Source: Microthrixaceae bacterium (lineage in GTDB: Bacteria; Actinomycetota; Acidimicrobiia; Acidimicrobiales; Acidimicrobilacustridaceae). Taken from it: a stretch of 64,000 bases of DNA. Below, piece by piece: positions 17,082-25,927 of the stretch. A program made the translations under genes and the position numbers. The notes under the pieces were generated by a model, which saw only the letters and a list, made by a program, of their open reading frames with translations, searched no databases and was not told where the DNA came from. The stretch covers positions 21,918-85,917 of the forward strand of contig CANFQA010000007.1 in NCBI GenBank assembly GCA_947449015.1, in the 5' to 3' direction. Every line of letters starts with the position of its first letter. The first letter of the stretch is position 1.

Positions 17082-17510
17082 TCAGTCTGCATCCGCAAAG
17101 ACGAACAGGATCTCGGTTTCGCAGGCCACCTCGCCGCCCACCAGTGCTCGACCCGAACCCTTGCCCGCCCGAGCCGACATGCGGCCAAGCGTGATCTCCA
17201 GCGTCAGCGTGTCGCCGGGGACGACTTGGCGACGGAAACGAGCCTTCTCGACGCCGCCGAACAGCGGAAGTTTCCCGGCATGGCACTCATCAGAAAGGAC
17301 CGCATAGGCGCCGAGTTGGGCAATGGCTTCAAGCATCAAGACGCCGGGCAGCGTGGGGCGACCTGGGAAGTGACCGATGAAGAACTCCTCGTCGCCGGTG
17401 AGATGCCATTGTCCCGTTGCCCCTTCGCCGAGACGGAGTTCCAACACCTCGTCGAGCAGGAGGAACGGGGAGCGATGAGGCAGAACCTCACTGGGTGCGG
17501 GCAGGCTCAT
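17082..17510 (-). CDS. fabZ: 3-hydroxyacyl-ACP dehydratase (hotdog fold)
   Basis: 142 aa single-hotdog protein. LPHRSPFLLLDEV and GHFPGRPTLPGVLMLEAIAQ are the two FabZ signatures, the catalytic His being in GHFPG and the acidic partner in LMLEAIAQ. It supplies the dehydration step missing from the nearby fabD-fabF operon. The ATG at 17510 overlaps the bcp stop by 4 nt. The divergent C-terminal half could also fit a FabA/FabZ-type dehydratase of slightly different chain-length choice. Confidence 0.9.
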   Translation of the reverse strand: MSLPAPSEVLPHRSPFLLLDEVLELRLGEGATGQWHLTGDEEFFIGHFPGRPTLPGVLMLEAIAQLGAYAVLSDECHAGKLPLFGGVEKARFRRQVVPGDTLTLEITLGRMSARAGKGSGRALVGGEVACETEILFVFADAD

Positions 17511-17983
17511 TCGGCAAGTGCAGCAAGCAGGTTGGCAGGCGTGTCCTTCGGGCTGATCTTGTACCAGACCTGCTCGAGTTTGCCCTTCTCATCGATGAGA
17601 AACGCTGAGCGAACAATGCCCATGTATTTCTTGCCGTACATGCTCTTTTCCGCCCACACGCCGAATGCCTCCGACACTGTGTGCTCGTCATCGGAAAGCA
17701 ACGTGAAGCCAAGCGAGTACTTGTCGTCGAACTTCTTGAGCTTGGCCGGCAGATCCGGGCTGATGCCGATGATCACCGAGTCGCCCACCTGATCGGCGAT
17801 ATCGCGCAAACCACAGGACTGGGTGGTGCAACCAGGCGTATCGGCCTTTGGGTAGAAGTACACGAGCACCTTGCGGCCTTTGAACTGCGTGAGACTGACC
17901 GAATCGCCGTTCTGGTCGAGCAGTTTGATCGACGGAGCCTTCGAACCGGTGGTGAGTTGGCTGGGAGTTGGATTCGCAGTCAT
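17507..17983 (-). CDS. bcp: Thiol peroxidase of the bacterioferritin comigratory protein (PrxQ) family
   Basis: 158 aa atypical 2-Cys peroxiredoxin. The peroxidatic Cys52 and the candidate resolving Cys57 form TPGCTTQSCGLRD, with the active-site YFYPKADTPG segment before them. It reduces hydroperoxides with thioredoxin. The ATG at 17983 was chosen over a TTG two codons upstream, because a TAGCGT box ends 6 nt before the ATG and would overlap nothing. It is the first gene of the bcp-fabZ-ogt run. Confidence 0.94.
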   Translation of the reverse strand: MTANPTPSQLTTGSKAPSIKLLDQNGDSVSLTQFKGRKVLVYFYPKADTPGCTTQSCGLRDIADQVGDSVIIGISPDLPAKLKKFDDKYSLGFTLLSDDEHTVSEAFGVWAEKSMYGKKYMGIVRSAFLIDEKGKLEQVWYKISPKDTPANLLAALAE

Positions 17984-17989
17984 GACCAA

Positions 17990-17995
17990 ACGCTA
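17990..17995 (-). promoter_or_regulatory. Putative -10 box of bcp (TAGCGT)
   Basis: TAGCGT on the minus strand ends 6 nt before the bcp ATG (spacer TTGGTC). Confidence 0.5.
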
Positions 17996-18070
17996 GCGGT
18001 CGGAAACTGTCACCAGCGCCCGAGGCATACCTAGTCGCGACCAAACGGGCCGACAGGAACGCAGACGCGA

Positions 18071-18097
18071 CGAAGGGGCGCACGAAGCGCCCCTTCG
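18071..18097. terminator. Terminator-like hairpin downstream of the HU gene
   Basis: An 11-bp perfect stem (CGAAGGGGCGC and its complement) with a 5-nt loop starts 22 nt after the HU stop on the minus strand. No U-run follows, so it may act as a factor-assisted terminator or an mRNA 3' end stabiliser. Confidence 0.6.
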
Positions 18098-18119
18098 ATC
18101 GAACTGCTGAGCGGTTGTG

Positions 18120-18404
18120 TTACTTGGCGCCCTTGGCTGAGGCCTTCAGCTTGGAACCAGCAGTGACCTTGGCGGCCTTGGAGGCGGGAACCTGGATCGG
18201 CTCACCGGTCTGCGGGTTGCGGGCGGTACGAGCGTTGCGGTGGGTCTGCTCGAAGCTGATGAAGCCTGGGAGGGTGAGCTTCTCGCCACCCTTGGCCACC
18301 ACCTCATGGGCGATGTCTTCAAACGACTTCAGCGTCCGCTCAACATCAGCCTTGGACTGGCCGGTGCGCTCGGCGATCTCGGCGATGAGTTCACTCTTGG
18401 TCAT
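18120..18404 (-). CDS. hup: HU-family DNA-binding protein
   Basis: 94 aa nucleoid protein. The N-terminus MTKSELIAEIAERTGQSKAD and core GGEKLTLPGFISFEQTHRNARTARNPQTGEP are the HU/IHF signature, including the DNA-contacting arm RTARNPQTGE with the intercalating Pro. The short Lys/Ala tail (KAAKVTAGSKLKASAKGAK) is far shorter than that of mycobacterial HupB. The ATG at 18404 follows AGGAGGATGTC, a strong Shine-Dalgarno sequence, as expected for an abundant protein; the longer in-frame extension upstream was rejected. Confidence 0.95.
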   Translation of the reverse strand: MTKSELIAEIAERTGQSKADVERTLKSFEDIAHEVVAKGGEKLTLPGFISFEQTHRNARTARNPQTGEPIQVPASKAAKVTAGSKLKASAKGAK

Positions 18405-18610
18405 GACATCCTCCTGTTGGCCCTGACGGGCATCTGGTGACCCTGATCTCAGATTGATCTGGGAACTTCCCCGAGATCCCCGGGGCTCGGTATCGAACTC
18501 GGACGGTTCCGCCCGATGCCTAAGCCTCGCGTCATCCGAGTCACTTTTGGTGGATGGACAGGGAAGTTGCGTATAACTATGCATCAATCCTGATGATTCC
18601 CCGCAACGGG
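18405..18610 (-). other. 206-nt leader/intergenic region upstream of the HU gene
   Basis: Contains the HU ribosome-binding site and a GC-rich inverted repeat, CCGAG/CTCGG around 18471-18490 flanking CCCCGGGG. The part near 18560-18590 is locally AT-rich (GTTATACGC on the minus strand) and could carry the HU promoter. No gene is supported here. Confidence 0.4.
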
Positions 18611-19057
18611 TCAGGACGGCAGCGTGGTCCCGTCACCTCGAAGTGACAGTCCCCCACTGTTGATCATGTGATCGGCAGCCATGGCGAAGTACTCGAGCAT
18701 CGCCGAGCGATCCTCAGCACCAAGTTCGTCCTCCCCGGCGCCATCGACTGCGGCATTCATGTGCACCAGCCAACGATCGCGCGCAAGCGTGGTGATCTCG
18801 TAGGGGGCATGACGCATCCGCAAGCGGGGATGGCCCCGCTGCTCGTTGTAGGTGTCGGGGCCGCCCCAGTACTGCACGAGAAACAGCGTGAGACGATGAC
18901 GGGCACCATCGAGATCCTCAGCGTCATAGAACCGAGCCAACACCGGATCGGCCATAACTCCGACATAGAAGCGATCCACAAGCCGTTCGAAGAATGCGAG
19001 TCCATCAACTCGTTCGTAGAGCGGTTGAGACTCCTCTGCCAACAGCTCGTCTGCCAT
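18611..19057 (-). CDS. glbO: Group II truncated haemoglobin
   Basis: 148 aa 2-on-2 globin. FFERLVDRFYVGVMADP, the VQYWGGPDTYNEQRGHPRLR stretch and the heme-side RMRHAPYEI (proximal His) followed by RDRWLVHM (TrpG8) identify the GlbO branch. Such proteins handle O2, NO or peroxide. It starts in a 1-nt TGATG overlap with trpA, so it is read as the last gene of the trp operon. The residues after the globin fold are a short disordered tail. Confidence 0.9.
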   Translation of the reverse strand: MADELLAEESQPLYERVDGLAFFERLVDRFYVGVMADPVLARFYDAEDLDGARHRLTLFLVQYWGGPDTYNEQRGHPRLRMRHAPYEITTLARDRWLVHMNAAVDGAGEDELGAEDRSAMLEYFAMAADHMINSGGLSLRGDGTTLPS

Positions 19058-19887
19058 CAGAAATTGGCGTCGAGCGCGGTTCGAACCTCAGCGATGAATT
19101 CCCCCGCACCAGTCGGGCCGACACCTTCGAGTACACGACGCATCAGCGCGGATCCGATGACCACACCATCGGCCTCAGCGCAGATCTCGACGGCCTGCGC
19201 AGCATTCGAGACGCCGACACCCACGAGGACTGGCTTGTCGGTAATGGCCTTGAGGCGCCGCGCGATGACAAGCGAGGACGAAGCCAACGCATCGCGCTCA
19301 CCAGTGACGCCGAGCAGACCAACGGCATAGACGAAGCCGCGGGCACGGGCACACACCAGCGGCAGACGCTCATCAGGTGCAGTCGGCGCGGCCAGCAACA
19401 CTGTTTCGACCCCAGCGGCGTCCGCTGCGGTCGCCCAGGGTCCAACCTCTTCCAAGGGAAGGTCGGGAAGGATTGCTGCGCTCACCCCAGCAGCGGCGAG
19501 TGATTCTGCAAAACGCTCATGACCCATATGGAACGCCAGGTTGTAATAGGTCATGACCGCGATGGGGACGCCCGCGTCAATGGTGCGCAACTCGTCGAAA
19601 ATCGTGACTGGCGTGGCCCCAGCCCGCAGCGCCAGTTCACTGGCCTCTTGGATGACCGGACCGTCCATCACGGGATCGGAGAACGGCACGCCGATCTCGA
19701 TGGCATCCGCGCCGGCATCAGCCACGGCACGAACGATTTCGGCCCAATCAGTGCCGAGCCCACCAGTGACGTAGGGAACGAGGAGTTTTCGTCCCGCATC
19801 ACGGCCAGCTCGCAGCGCTGACTCCAGACCACCCGGTTGCGTCGGAGCATCCGGGATCATGAGACCTTCGTCGGCGAGTGTGACCAT
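19057..19887 (-). CDS. trpA: Tryptophan synthase alpha chain
   Basis: 276 aa TIM barrel that cleaves indole-3-glycerol phosphate. It has PYVTGGLGT near the N-terminus and the catalytic acidic residue in AIEIGVPFSDPVMDGPVIQ (the family FSDPxADGP region). VLLAAPTAPDERL, FVYAVGLLGVTG and VLVGVGVS form the phosphate site. Its ATG overlaps the trpB stop by 4 nt, fitting the alpha2beta2 complex. A 16-residue N-terminal extension precedes the barrel, and no better start is visible. Confidence 0.96.
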   Translation of the reverse strand: MVTLADEGLMIPDAPTQPGGLESALRAGRDAGRKLLVPYVTGGLGTDWAEIVRAVADAGADAIEIGVPFSDPVMDGPVIQEASELALRAGATPVTIFDELRTIDAGVPIAVMTYYNLAFHMGHERFAESLAAAGVSAAILPDLPLEEVGPWATAADAAGVETVLLAAPTAPDERLPLVCARARGFVYAVGLLGVTGERDALASSSLVIARRLKAITDKPVLVGVGVSNAAQAVEICAEADGVVIGSALMRRVLEGVGPTGAGEFIAEVRTALDANF

Positions 19888-21044
19888 CAGCCCAGGATCT
19901 CCATCATCTGGCCGACATCCTTATCGCCGCGACCTGACATGTTGAGCAGCACTGTCTTGCCAGCGAGTTTCTCGCGATCTCGGCTGATCCATGCCAGCGC
20001 ATGGGCCGGCTCGAGCGCCGGAATAATGCCCTCGGTGCGGCTGAGCAACTGGAAGGCATCGATGACCTGCTCATCAGTGACTGCTTCGTAGCGGGCCCGG
20101 CCAATGGATGAAAGGAACGAATGCTCAGGACCGACACCGGGATAGTCGAGACCGGCGGAGATTGAATGTGCTTCCTGTACCTGCCCGAACTCGTCCTGCA
20201 TCAGGTAGCTCTTCATGCCGTGCACCACACCGGGAACGCCACGTCCGACTGCAGCACCGCCAGCGGGTTCAACACCCACGAGCTCAGCGTCGGTATCGGC
20301 GAAACCGGAGAAGATACCGATGGCATTGGAACCGCCGCCGACACAGGCCGTGACGATGTCGGGTACTGCGCCGTCGAGCAACTTCTCGCACTGCTCACGG
20401 GCTTCGAGACCGATGACGGTATGGAATTCACGCACCATCCATGGATACGGATGCGGTCCCATGACTGAGCCGAGGCAGTAGTGAGTGGTCTCGACCGTGG
20501 CAACCCAGTCGCGCATGGCTTCATTGACGGCGTCTTTGAGGGTGCGACTGCCGGAGAGCGCGGGCACGACCTCAGCACCGAGGAGTTTCATGCGGAAGAC
20601 ATTGAGAGCCTGGCGTTGTATGTCGACCTCGCCCATATAAACCATGCACTCCATGCCCATGAGCGCCGCAGCGGTGGCTGATGCCACACCATGCTGACCC
20701 GCACCTGTTTCAGCCACGAGACGGCTCTTGCCCATGCGCTTGGCCAACAACGCCTGCCCAAGCACATTGTTGATCTTGTGACTGCCGGTGTGGTTGAGAT
20801 CCTCGCGCTTGAGCAGCACGCGAACGCCGAGTTCTTCGGAGAGCCGATGGCATTCAGTGAGCGGCGAGGGACGGCCGGCGTAATCGGCGAGAAGACCATC
20901 GAGTTCGTTCCGGAAGCTGGGGTCTCCCCAGGCACTGCGGAAGGCTCGTTCGAGTTCGAGACAGGCGGGAACAAGCGTCTCGGGGACATAACGTCCGCCG
21001 AACTCGCCAAAACGACCTGAGGATGACGGCTCGGCCAGTGCCAT
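19887..21044 (-). CDS. trpB: Tryptophan synthase beta chain
   Basis: 385 aa PLP enzyme that joins indole to serine. The PLP Lys is in [13 protein letters not shown], the substrate loop is [11 protein letters not shown], and the phosphate-binding loop is [10 protein letters not shown]. The start region [13 protein letters not shown] is typical. ATG 21044 was chosen because GAGAGG lies 8 nt upstream on the minus strand; a TTG six codons further up lacks support. It follows trpF by 75 nt and overlaps trpA. Confidence 0.97.
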   Translation of the reverse strand: MALAEPSSSGRFGEFGGRYVPETLVPACLELERAFRSAWGDPSFRNELDGLLADYAGRPSPLTECHRLSEELGVRVLLKREDLNHTGSHKINNVLGQALLAKRMGKSRLVAETGAGQHGVASATAAALMGMECMVYMGEVDIQRQALNVFRMKLLGAEVVPALSGSRTLKDAVNEAMRDWVATVETTHYCLGSVMGPHPYPWMVREFHTVIGLEAREQCEKLLDGAVPDIVTACVGGGSNAIGIFSGFADTDAELVGVEPAGGAAVGRGVPGVVHGMKSYLMQDEFGQVQEAHSISAGLDYPGVGPEHSFLSSIGRARYEAVTDEQVIDAFQLLSRTEGIIPALEPAHALAWISRDREKLAGKTVLLNMSGRGDKDVGQMMEILG

Positions 21045-21119
21045 GGTGATGCCTCTCTGCAACGGAAGTACTGCGATGGGGGGCCTGCGGAACCCGGGTG
21101 GGAGGCAGGTGGGGTCAGG

Positions 21120-21752
21120 CTACGCGTGCTTCGGGTCGAGAGAGAACTCAGAAAGCGCATCTGTTGCTGCATTGATGAAATGACGCAGTTTCACGGGATC
21201 CTTGTGCCCCGGCTCCGCCTCGACGCCGCTGGCCACATCCACGCCCCAGGGACGAACGGCCTGCACGGCATCACGGACATTTTCGGCCGTAAGCCCTCCC
21301 GCGAGAATGACCCTTCGTCGCTCGGGAAGTGTGCCGACCAGATCCCAGTCGAAGACCTCGCCCGAACCGGGCACCGGCGCATCGAGAAGGATCGCATCGA
21401 CGTCGTAGTCGTCGATGCGCGCGAGTCGCGGGTCATTGGCAGCGAAGGCCTGCACCAAGAACGGAACCCGACGCCGCAGCAACGCGGCTTCTCCCGGCAT
21501 CTCCTGACCATGCAACTGCACACCGGTCAGGCGAGCCACTGAGGCGATCTCGAGCACCTGGTCGGGATGATGATTACGAAACACCCCGACAGCGGTGACG
21601 TCATAGGGCAATTGCTGGATGATCTCGGCGGCCTGCTCGGGAGTGACCTGGCGCTTCGACTCGGCGAAGATGAAGCCGAGCACCTCGGCGCCCATGGCCA
21701 CCGCCAGCAGCGCGTCGGCGGCGTTGGTGATCCCGCAGATCTTGACGAACAC
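21120..21752 (-). CDS. trpF: Phosphoribosylanthranilate isomerase
   Basis: 210 aa TIM barrel that performs the Amadori rearrangement of PRA. The start MFVKICGITNAADALLA holds the catalytic Cys (KICG), the general acid Asp is in AILLDAPVPGSG, and ILAGGLTAENV and WGVDVASGVE form the phosphate site. It lies 9 nt after trpC. A separate trpF means this organism does not rely on a dual-substrate PriA alone, although a hisA-type gene is also present at 28932-29660. Confidence 0.96.
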   Translation of the reverse strand: MFVKICGITNAADALLAVAMGAEVLGFIFAESKRQVTPEQAAEIIQQLPYDVTAVGVFRNHHPDQVLEIASVARLTGVQLHGQEMPGEAALLRRRVPFLVQAFAANDPRLARIDDYDVDAILLDAPVPGSGEVFDWDLVGTLPERRRVILAGGLTAENVRDAVQAVRPWGVDVASGVEAEPGHKDPVKLRHFINAATDALSEFSLDPKHA

Positions 21753-21761
21753 GGTCGAACG

Positions 21762-22553
21762 CTACCGCCGGGCGTGACGCAGTGCAGCGACACCTGCTTG
21801 CGCATCACCCGAGGTGACGAGATGTTCACCCACCAGCACGGCGTGATAGCCGGCTTGGGCCAAGACTGCGGCGTCCTCTGGTCCGGTAATACCCGACTCG
21901 GCGACCCGAACCACACCCGCCGGCATCTGCGGGGCCATGCGCACTGCACGCGCGGTGTCAACAGTGAAAGTGACGAGATCGCGCTGATTCACTCCGATGA
22001 GATCGGCGCCGGCATCGATGGCCCGCTGCAATTCAGGTTCATCGTGAATTTCCACCAGGGCATCGAGGCCGATGCGACGAGCGAGGTCCAAGAACGACAC
22101 AAGTTCGCTCTGATCAAGTGCGGCCGCGATGAGCAGCACACAATCGGCCCCCATGAGGCGGGCATCGCACACATCACGAGCGCTGACCGTGAAGTCCTTG
22201 CGCAGTACCGGCAGCGAACATGCCTCGCGAGCCGCGACAAGATCGGCGGCTGAACCACCGAAGAACTCGACATCGGTGAGCACTGACAGACAGGCAGCGC
22301 CGCCCGCCTGGTACTGCTGGGCGAGACGCACCGGATCGAGATCGGTGGCGAGGTCGCCCTTCGATGGTGAGCGTCGCTTGATCTCGGAGATCACTGCGAC
22401 ATCTCCGGCCTCGGTCGCGGCGACGAGCGCGTCACGGAAGCCCCGTGCCGGAGGGAGCGAGGATGCCCGCTCGATGAGATCATCGAGCGGGCGATCGTCG
22501 GCATCGGCCACGTCGCGGTGGGCGACGAGGATCCGATCGAGATAGGTGCTCAG
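21762..22553 (-). CDS. trpC: Indole-3-glycerol phosphate synthase
   Basis: TIM-barrel enzyme converting CdRP to IGP. VISEIKRRSPSKGDL, VLRKDFTV, LVEIHDE, IGVNQRDL and VAESGI carry the catalytic Lys and Glu residues. The only canonical start is GTG 22511, but the 14 codons upstream (STYLDRILVAHRDV) match the conserved N-terminal helix of the family. They would be included if the CTG at 22553 is the start, which overlaps the upstream TGA as CTGA. The CTG start is therefore proposed; GTG 22511 is what a standard gene caller would pick. Confidence 0.92.
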   Translation of the reverse strand: MSTYLDRILVAHRDVADADDRPLDDLIERASSLPPARGFRDALVAATEAGDVAVISEIKRRSPSKGDLATDLDPVRLAQQYQAGGAACLSVLTDVEFFGGSAADLVAAREACSLPVLRKDFTVSARDVCDARLMGADCVLLIAAALDQSELVSFLDLARRIGLDALVEIHDEPELQRAIDAGADLIGVNQRDLVTFTVDTARAVRMAPQMPAGVVRVAESGITGPEDAAVLAQAGYHAVLVGEHLVTSGDAQAGVAALRHARR

Positions 22554-22864
22554 GCCGGGAGGCCCTTGCTCTTCGGCGTGGGGTTTGCCATCACCATCAT
22601 CGGCGGCTCAGCCATCAGCGGTGTGAGGGTGCCGAACAGGGCTCCCATGGCTTCACTGCCACCGTGGATGCCGAGCGCATCGCCGTCGGTGTAGAGCTCG
22701 AAGATCCACACGGTGTTGGCATCGCCGGCATCAAGGTGGAAGGAGTACACGAGGGTGCCTTCCTCAGATTCCACGGTGGGCAGCATGGTCTCAAGAGCAG
22801 CCACGCCTTCGGCGCGCTTGCCATCTTGGAAAACCATCTTCACGAAGAGTGATGTCTGTGTCAT
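22550..22864 (-). CDS. Antibiotic biosynthesis monooxygenase (ABM) domain protein
   Basis: 104 aa dimeric ferredoxin-like ABM fold: SLFVKMVFQDGKRAEGVAAL, LVYSFHLDAGDANTVWIFELY and the C-terminal strand MMVMANPTP. Members include quinol monooxygenases and heme-degrading enzymes, but many have unknown substrates. It leads the trpC-F-B-A-glbO run, overlapping trpC by 4 nt if the CTG start is right. A TAAGGT box 8 nt upstream of the ATG suggests it starts the operon transcript without a leader. Confidence 0.8.
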   Translation of the reverse strand: MTQTSLFVKMVFQDGKRAEGVAALETMLPTVESEEGTLVYSFHLDAGDANTVWIFELYTDGDALGIHGGSEAMGALFGTLTPLMAEPPMMVMANPTPKSKGLPA

Positions 22865-22872
22865 GAGCGCAA

Positions 22873-22878
22873 ACCTTA
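22873..22878 (-). promoter_or_regulatory. Putative -10 box of the trp operon (TAAGGT)
   Basis: TAAGGT on the minus strand ends 8 nt before the ABM-gene ATG. No trp leader peptide, attenuator or T-box is visible, since a leader would be absent. Confidence 0.45.
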
Positions 22879-22906
22879 GGCCACCGCGACGGCCCAGCGG
22901 GTGGCC

Positions 22907-23461
22907 TCAGAGTTGCCGCTCATGACTTCGACTGCGGGCAATAGCCACCACCGGCGAAGCCAGAAATCCGAGCAACCCCAACACAATGCCGATGACCCCG
23001 AGTGAGAGCAGGAACGACAGGTTCACCATCACTCCCAAGATGATGACCGCAACCCCACCCATCATCAGTAGAACTGGCAGAAGCTGCATCCACCTCGGAA
23101 TCCCAGTGCCTTCAACGGCATCATCAATGAGTGCCGAGTAGTCAGTGTCATCGTCATCGAACGGGACGAAGGTGTAGTCGGCGGGACTCGGTCGGAACCG
23201 CGAGGTGGATGCCTCATCGTCACCACGACGGCGGGCGTCATAGGCCTCACGGCGGACCGGATCACCAAGAACAGTCCATGCTTGGTTGATGCGTTGCATC
23301 TCGCGTTCGTTCTTCGCACGCGATGACGCATCGGTGGATTCGTGGAAATCGGGATGGTGTTCCCGAGCAAGGCGGAGATAGCAACGGCGGATCTCCGCAG
23401 TCGCTGCGCTCTCGGTCACCCCAAGCGCTGCGTAATGGTCGATGCCGTCGAAAGCGCTCAC
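22907..23461 (-). CDS. Membrane-anchored J-domain protein
   Basis: 184 aa. Residues 8-75 form a J domain (DHYAALGVTESAATAEIRRC, the HPD tripeptide in AREHHPDF, then AWTVLGDPVRREAYD). A charged linker follows, then two hydrophobic helices (QLLPVLLMMGGVAVIILGVM and FLLSLGVIGIVLGLLGFLAS). It probably recruits Hsp70 (DnaK) to the membrane; there is no Cys-rich zinc domain, so it is not DnaJ itself. It starts with GTG directly downstream of ygfZ and may share the trpE transcript. Confidence 0.82.
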   Translation of the reverse strand: MSAFDGIDHYAALGVTESAATAEIRRCYLRLAREHHPDFHESTDASSRAKNEREMQRINQAWTVLGDPVRREAYDARRRGDDEASTSRFRPSPADYTFVPFDDDDTDYSALIDDAVEGTGIPRWMQLLPVLLMMGGVAVIILGVMVNLSFLLSLGVIGIVLGLLGFLASPVVAIARSRSHERQL

Positions 23462-23463
23462 GA

Positions 23464-24411
23464 CTACTGGGCGGCGGGCGGTTCGGTCACCACCGCAGGA
23501 AAGACGCGCTCCCCATCGACGACCTCGACAGCCGTGCCGAACTCAACAGCACGGGCCAGCGGACCAAGAGCCAGCGCCGGGTATGCGGCACCGAGTGAGG
23601 GCGTTGAGCTGGTGACCCTGCCGACAACTGCACCATCAAGCAGGATCTGCGAGCCCACTGCCGGCCCTGTGCCGAGTGCTGCGGAACTGTCGAGGATCAG
23701 AAGTCGGATCGGCTTGGGGACATTGCCGCCACGACTATGGATCCGGGTGACCAGTTCCTGTCCGGTGTAGCAACCTTTGGTGAAACAAACCGAGTTTTCG
23801 ATGACCCATGCACCGGCCTCACCGGGAATGGTCTCTGCGGTGAGTTCAGCCCCCAGAGACGGAACACCATGCGCGATGCGATAGCGCTCCAGCGCCGCAG
23901 GCGGAACCGGAACGACATCAAGAGCGCGGGCCGCATCCTCTCCATCCATCGCAAGGAGTGCATCAACCCCGGCGACTCCGGGACCGACAGGGGTGCCCGA
24001 CAGCGCATCGTTCACCTCATCGCCGAGTCGGATGAGTTCAGGTGACCATCGGCGAGCAACCATCGACCACGTCTCCGGTTCAGAGATGATGGCATCGGTG
24101 CGCAGAAGGAACCGCCGCAATCGGGTGACAAGCGCATCGCTCCCGCCCGGTTCAACCTCAAGGCGGTACTCGTCATCGGCGATCCGGTGTACTCGCAGCC
24201 AGGAACACACCCGCCCATTGGGTTCGAGAATGAACGACCAGGCACTTGTGCCCGCCATGGCAATGACGTCCTGGCTGAGCTGCCCCTGCAAGTACCGTCC
24301 GGCGTCGGGACCCCGCACCGCAACAACTTCTCGTGGCACGATCGCCACTGATCGCCCATCGCAGAGCGCGTCATACCCGCTGCGCACTGCGTCGACAGAG
24401 TCCTCGGTCAT
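23464..24411 (-). CDS. ygfZ: Folate-binding Fe-S assembly protein of the YgfZ/IBA57 family
   Basis: 315 aa GcvT-like fold. The family signature KGCYTGQE is near residue 215, and the N-terminal DAGRYLQGQLSQDV corresponds to the tetrahydrofolate-binding part. YgfZ helps assemble or repair certain [4Fe-4S] enzymes, with its Cys in the KGCYxGQE motif. Its ATG overlaps the trpE stop by 4 nt, so it is translationally coupled to an aromatic amino-acid gene with which it has no obvious pathway link. Confidence 0.9.
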   Translation of the reverse strand: MTEDSVDAVRSGYDALCDGRSVAIVPREVVAVRGPDAGRYLQGQLSQDVIAMAGTSAWSFILEPNGRVCSWLRVHRIADDEYRLEVEPGGSDALVTRLRRFLLRTDAIISEPETWSMVARRWSPELIRLGDEVNDALSGTPVGPGVAGVDALLAMDGEDAARALDVVPVPPAALERYRIAHGVPSLGAELTAETIPGEAGAWVIENSVCFTKGCYTGQELVTRIHSRGGNVPKPIRLLILDSSAALGTGPAVGSQILLDGAVVGRVTSSTPSLGAAYPALALGPLARAVEFGTAVEVVDGERVFPAVVTEPPAAQ

Positions 24412-25922
24412 TTGCCCTGCCGCTGCGCGGTCATACGTCGAGCACCGGGTACCGCGCTGAGCAGTGCCCGTGCCTTGTTATGACACTCAAGATCTTCTTG
24501 TTCGGCGATGCTGTCGACCACGATGCCAGCACCAGCCTGCACATGAGCAACTCCATCAGCGCCGACCACAAGGGTACGGATGGCAATGGCAGTGTCGATG
24601 GTGCCGGAAAAGTCGAGATAGCCAACAACGCCGGCATAGGGGCCGCGCTTGATTGGCTCCAGCGCATCGATGATCTCCATGGCGCGAACCTTGGGAGCGC
24701 CCGACACCGTGCCGGCCGGCAGCGTTGCCCGCAGAACATCAATCGGCGTGCATCCATCGGCGAGGTCGCCGGAGACCTGCGAGGTGAGATGCATGACATG
24801 GCTGTAGCGCTCGAGAATCATCTTCTCGTCGAGTTGTTCGGTGCCGAATTTCACGACGCGACCTACATCGTTGCGGGCAAGATCGATGAGCATCACGTGC
24901 TCGGCGATCTCCTTGGGATGCTCACGAAGTTCGGCGCCAAGGCGACGATCTTCTTCCTCGGTACGACCGCGGCGACGGGTGCCGGCGATCGGGCGGGAGA
25001 TCACCCTGCCCTCGACCAGCTTGACCATGGGCTCCGGTGACGAGCCGGCAAGGCTGACCGTCTCGGTGCGAACGAAATACATGTACGGACTGGGATTGAC
25101 CTGCCGCAACACTCGATAGAAGTCGAACGGATCGGCCTCAAGGTCGAACGAGAAGCGTTGTGAAAGCACCACTTGGAAAATGTCGCCAGCGAGGATGTGC
25201 TCTTTGGCAACTTCCACGGCAGCGGCGTACTGCTCGGCGGTGACTGAACTGCGCACCTCGGGAAGTTCGGGATCGGCCATGGGCGGTTCAACCATGGGCT
25301 CGTCAAGGGGACGGGCCCCATCAGCGGCGAGTTGGTCAAGGCGCACCACCGCATCGTCATAGAGACGATCGAGATCCGCAGAGGTTGCGCCCTCGGGCAC
25401 AAGCACGTTGTCGATCAGCGTGACCCGTTGACGGAAATGATCGAACGCGGCCATCTGCCCAATGATGGACATGACCGCATCGGGATAACCGGTGACATCG
25501 GTGGGAACGTCGGGGAGGTGCTCAACCTCGCGCACCACGTCGTAGCCGAGATAGCCGACAACGCCACCGTGCAACGGCGGGAGTTCATCGAGCTGCGGAG
25601 ATCGGTAGCGCTCGAGCAACCATTCGATGGCCGCAAGAATGCCGCGATCTCGTGGCATTGCCGCGGGGACATCGCCGTCGACCTCGAGCCTGCCATTGCG
25701 AAGCACGAGCGTGGCATGCGGGTTGCGACCAACGAATGACCAGCGGCTCCATCGCTCACCATGCTCAACCGACTCGAACAGAAAACCGGCGCGATCATCA
25801 CCGCATAACCGAGCGAATGCCGCAACTGGCGTGATCAGGTCAGCAAGAAGCTCGCGCCAAAGCGGCACGACGGAATAGGTGGCCGCCAGTTCGTGGAACT
25901 CCTCGCGAGTGGGACGCAGCAC
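24408..25922 (-). CDS. trpE: Anthranilate synthase component I
   Basis: 504 aa chorismate-binding enzyme. The N-terminal regulatory half contains FLFESVEHGERWSRWSFVG, part of the Trp-feedback site. The C-terminal catalytic half has SPEPMV, ISRPIAGTRRRG, DLARNDVGRV, SGAPKVRAMEII and AGAGIVVDS. It starts with GTG 5 nt downstream of hisI. The glutaminase partner trpG and trpD are not in the window. The separation of trpE from trpCFBA means the pathway is split over two transcripts. Confidence 0.95.
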   Translation of the reverse strand: MLRPTREEFHELAATYSVVPLWRELLADLITPVAAFARLCGDDRAGFLFESVEHGERWSRWSFVGRNPHATLVLRNGRLEVDGDVPAAMPRDRGILAAIEWLLERYRSPQLDELPPLHGGVVGYLGYDVVREVEHLPDVPTDVTGYPDAVMSIIGQMAAFDHFRQRVTLIDNVLVPEGATSADLDRLYDDAVVRLDQLAADGARPLDEPMVEPPMADPELPEVRSSVTAEQYAAAVEVAKEHILAGDIFQVVLSQRFSFDLEADPFDFYRVLRQVNPSPYMYFVRTETVSLAGSSPEPMVKLVEGRVISRPIAGTRRRGRTEEEDRRLGAELREHPKEIAEHVMLIDLARNDVGRVVKFGTEQLDEKMILERYSHVMHLTSQVSGDLADGCTPIDVLRATLPAGTVSGAPKVRAMEIIDALEPIKRGPYAGVVGYLDFSGTIDTAIAIRTLVVGADGVAHVQAGAGIVVDSIAEQEDLECHNKARALLSAVPGARRMTAQRQGK

Positions 25923-25927
25923 GGAGA

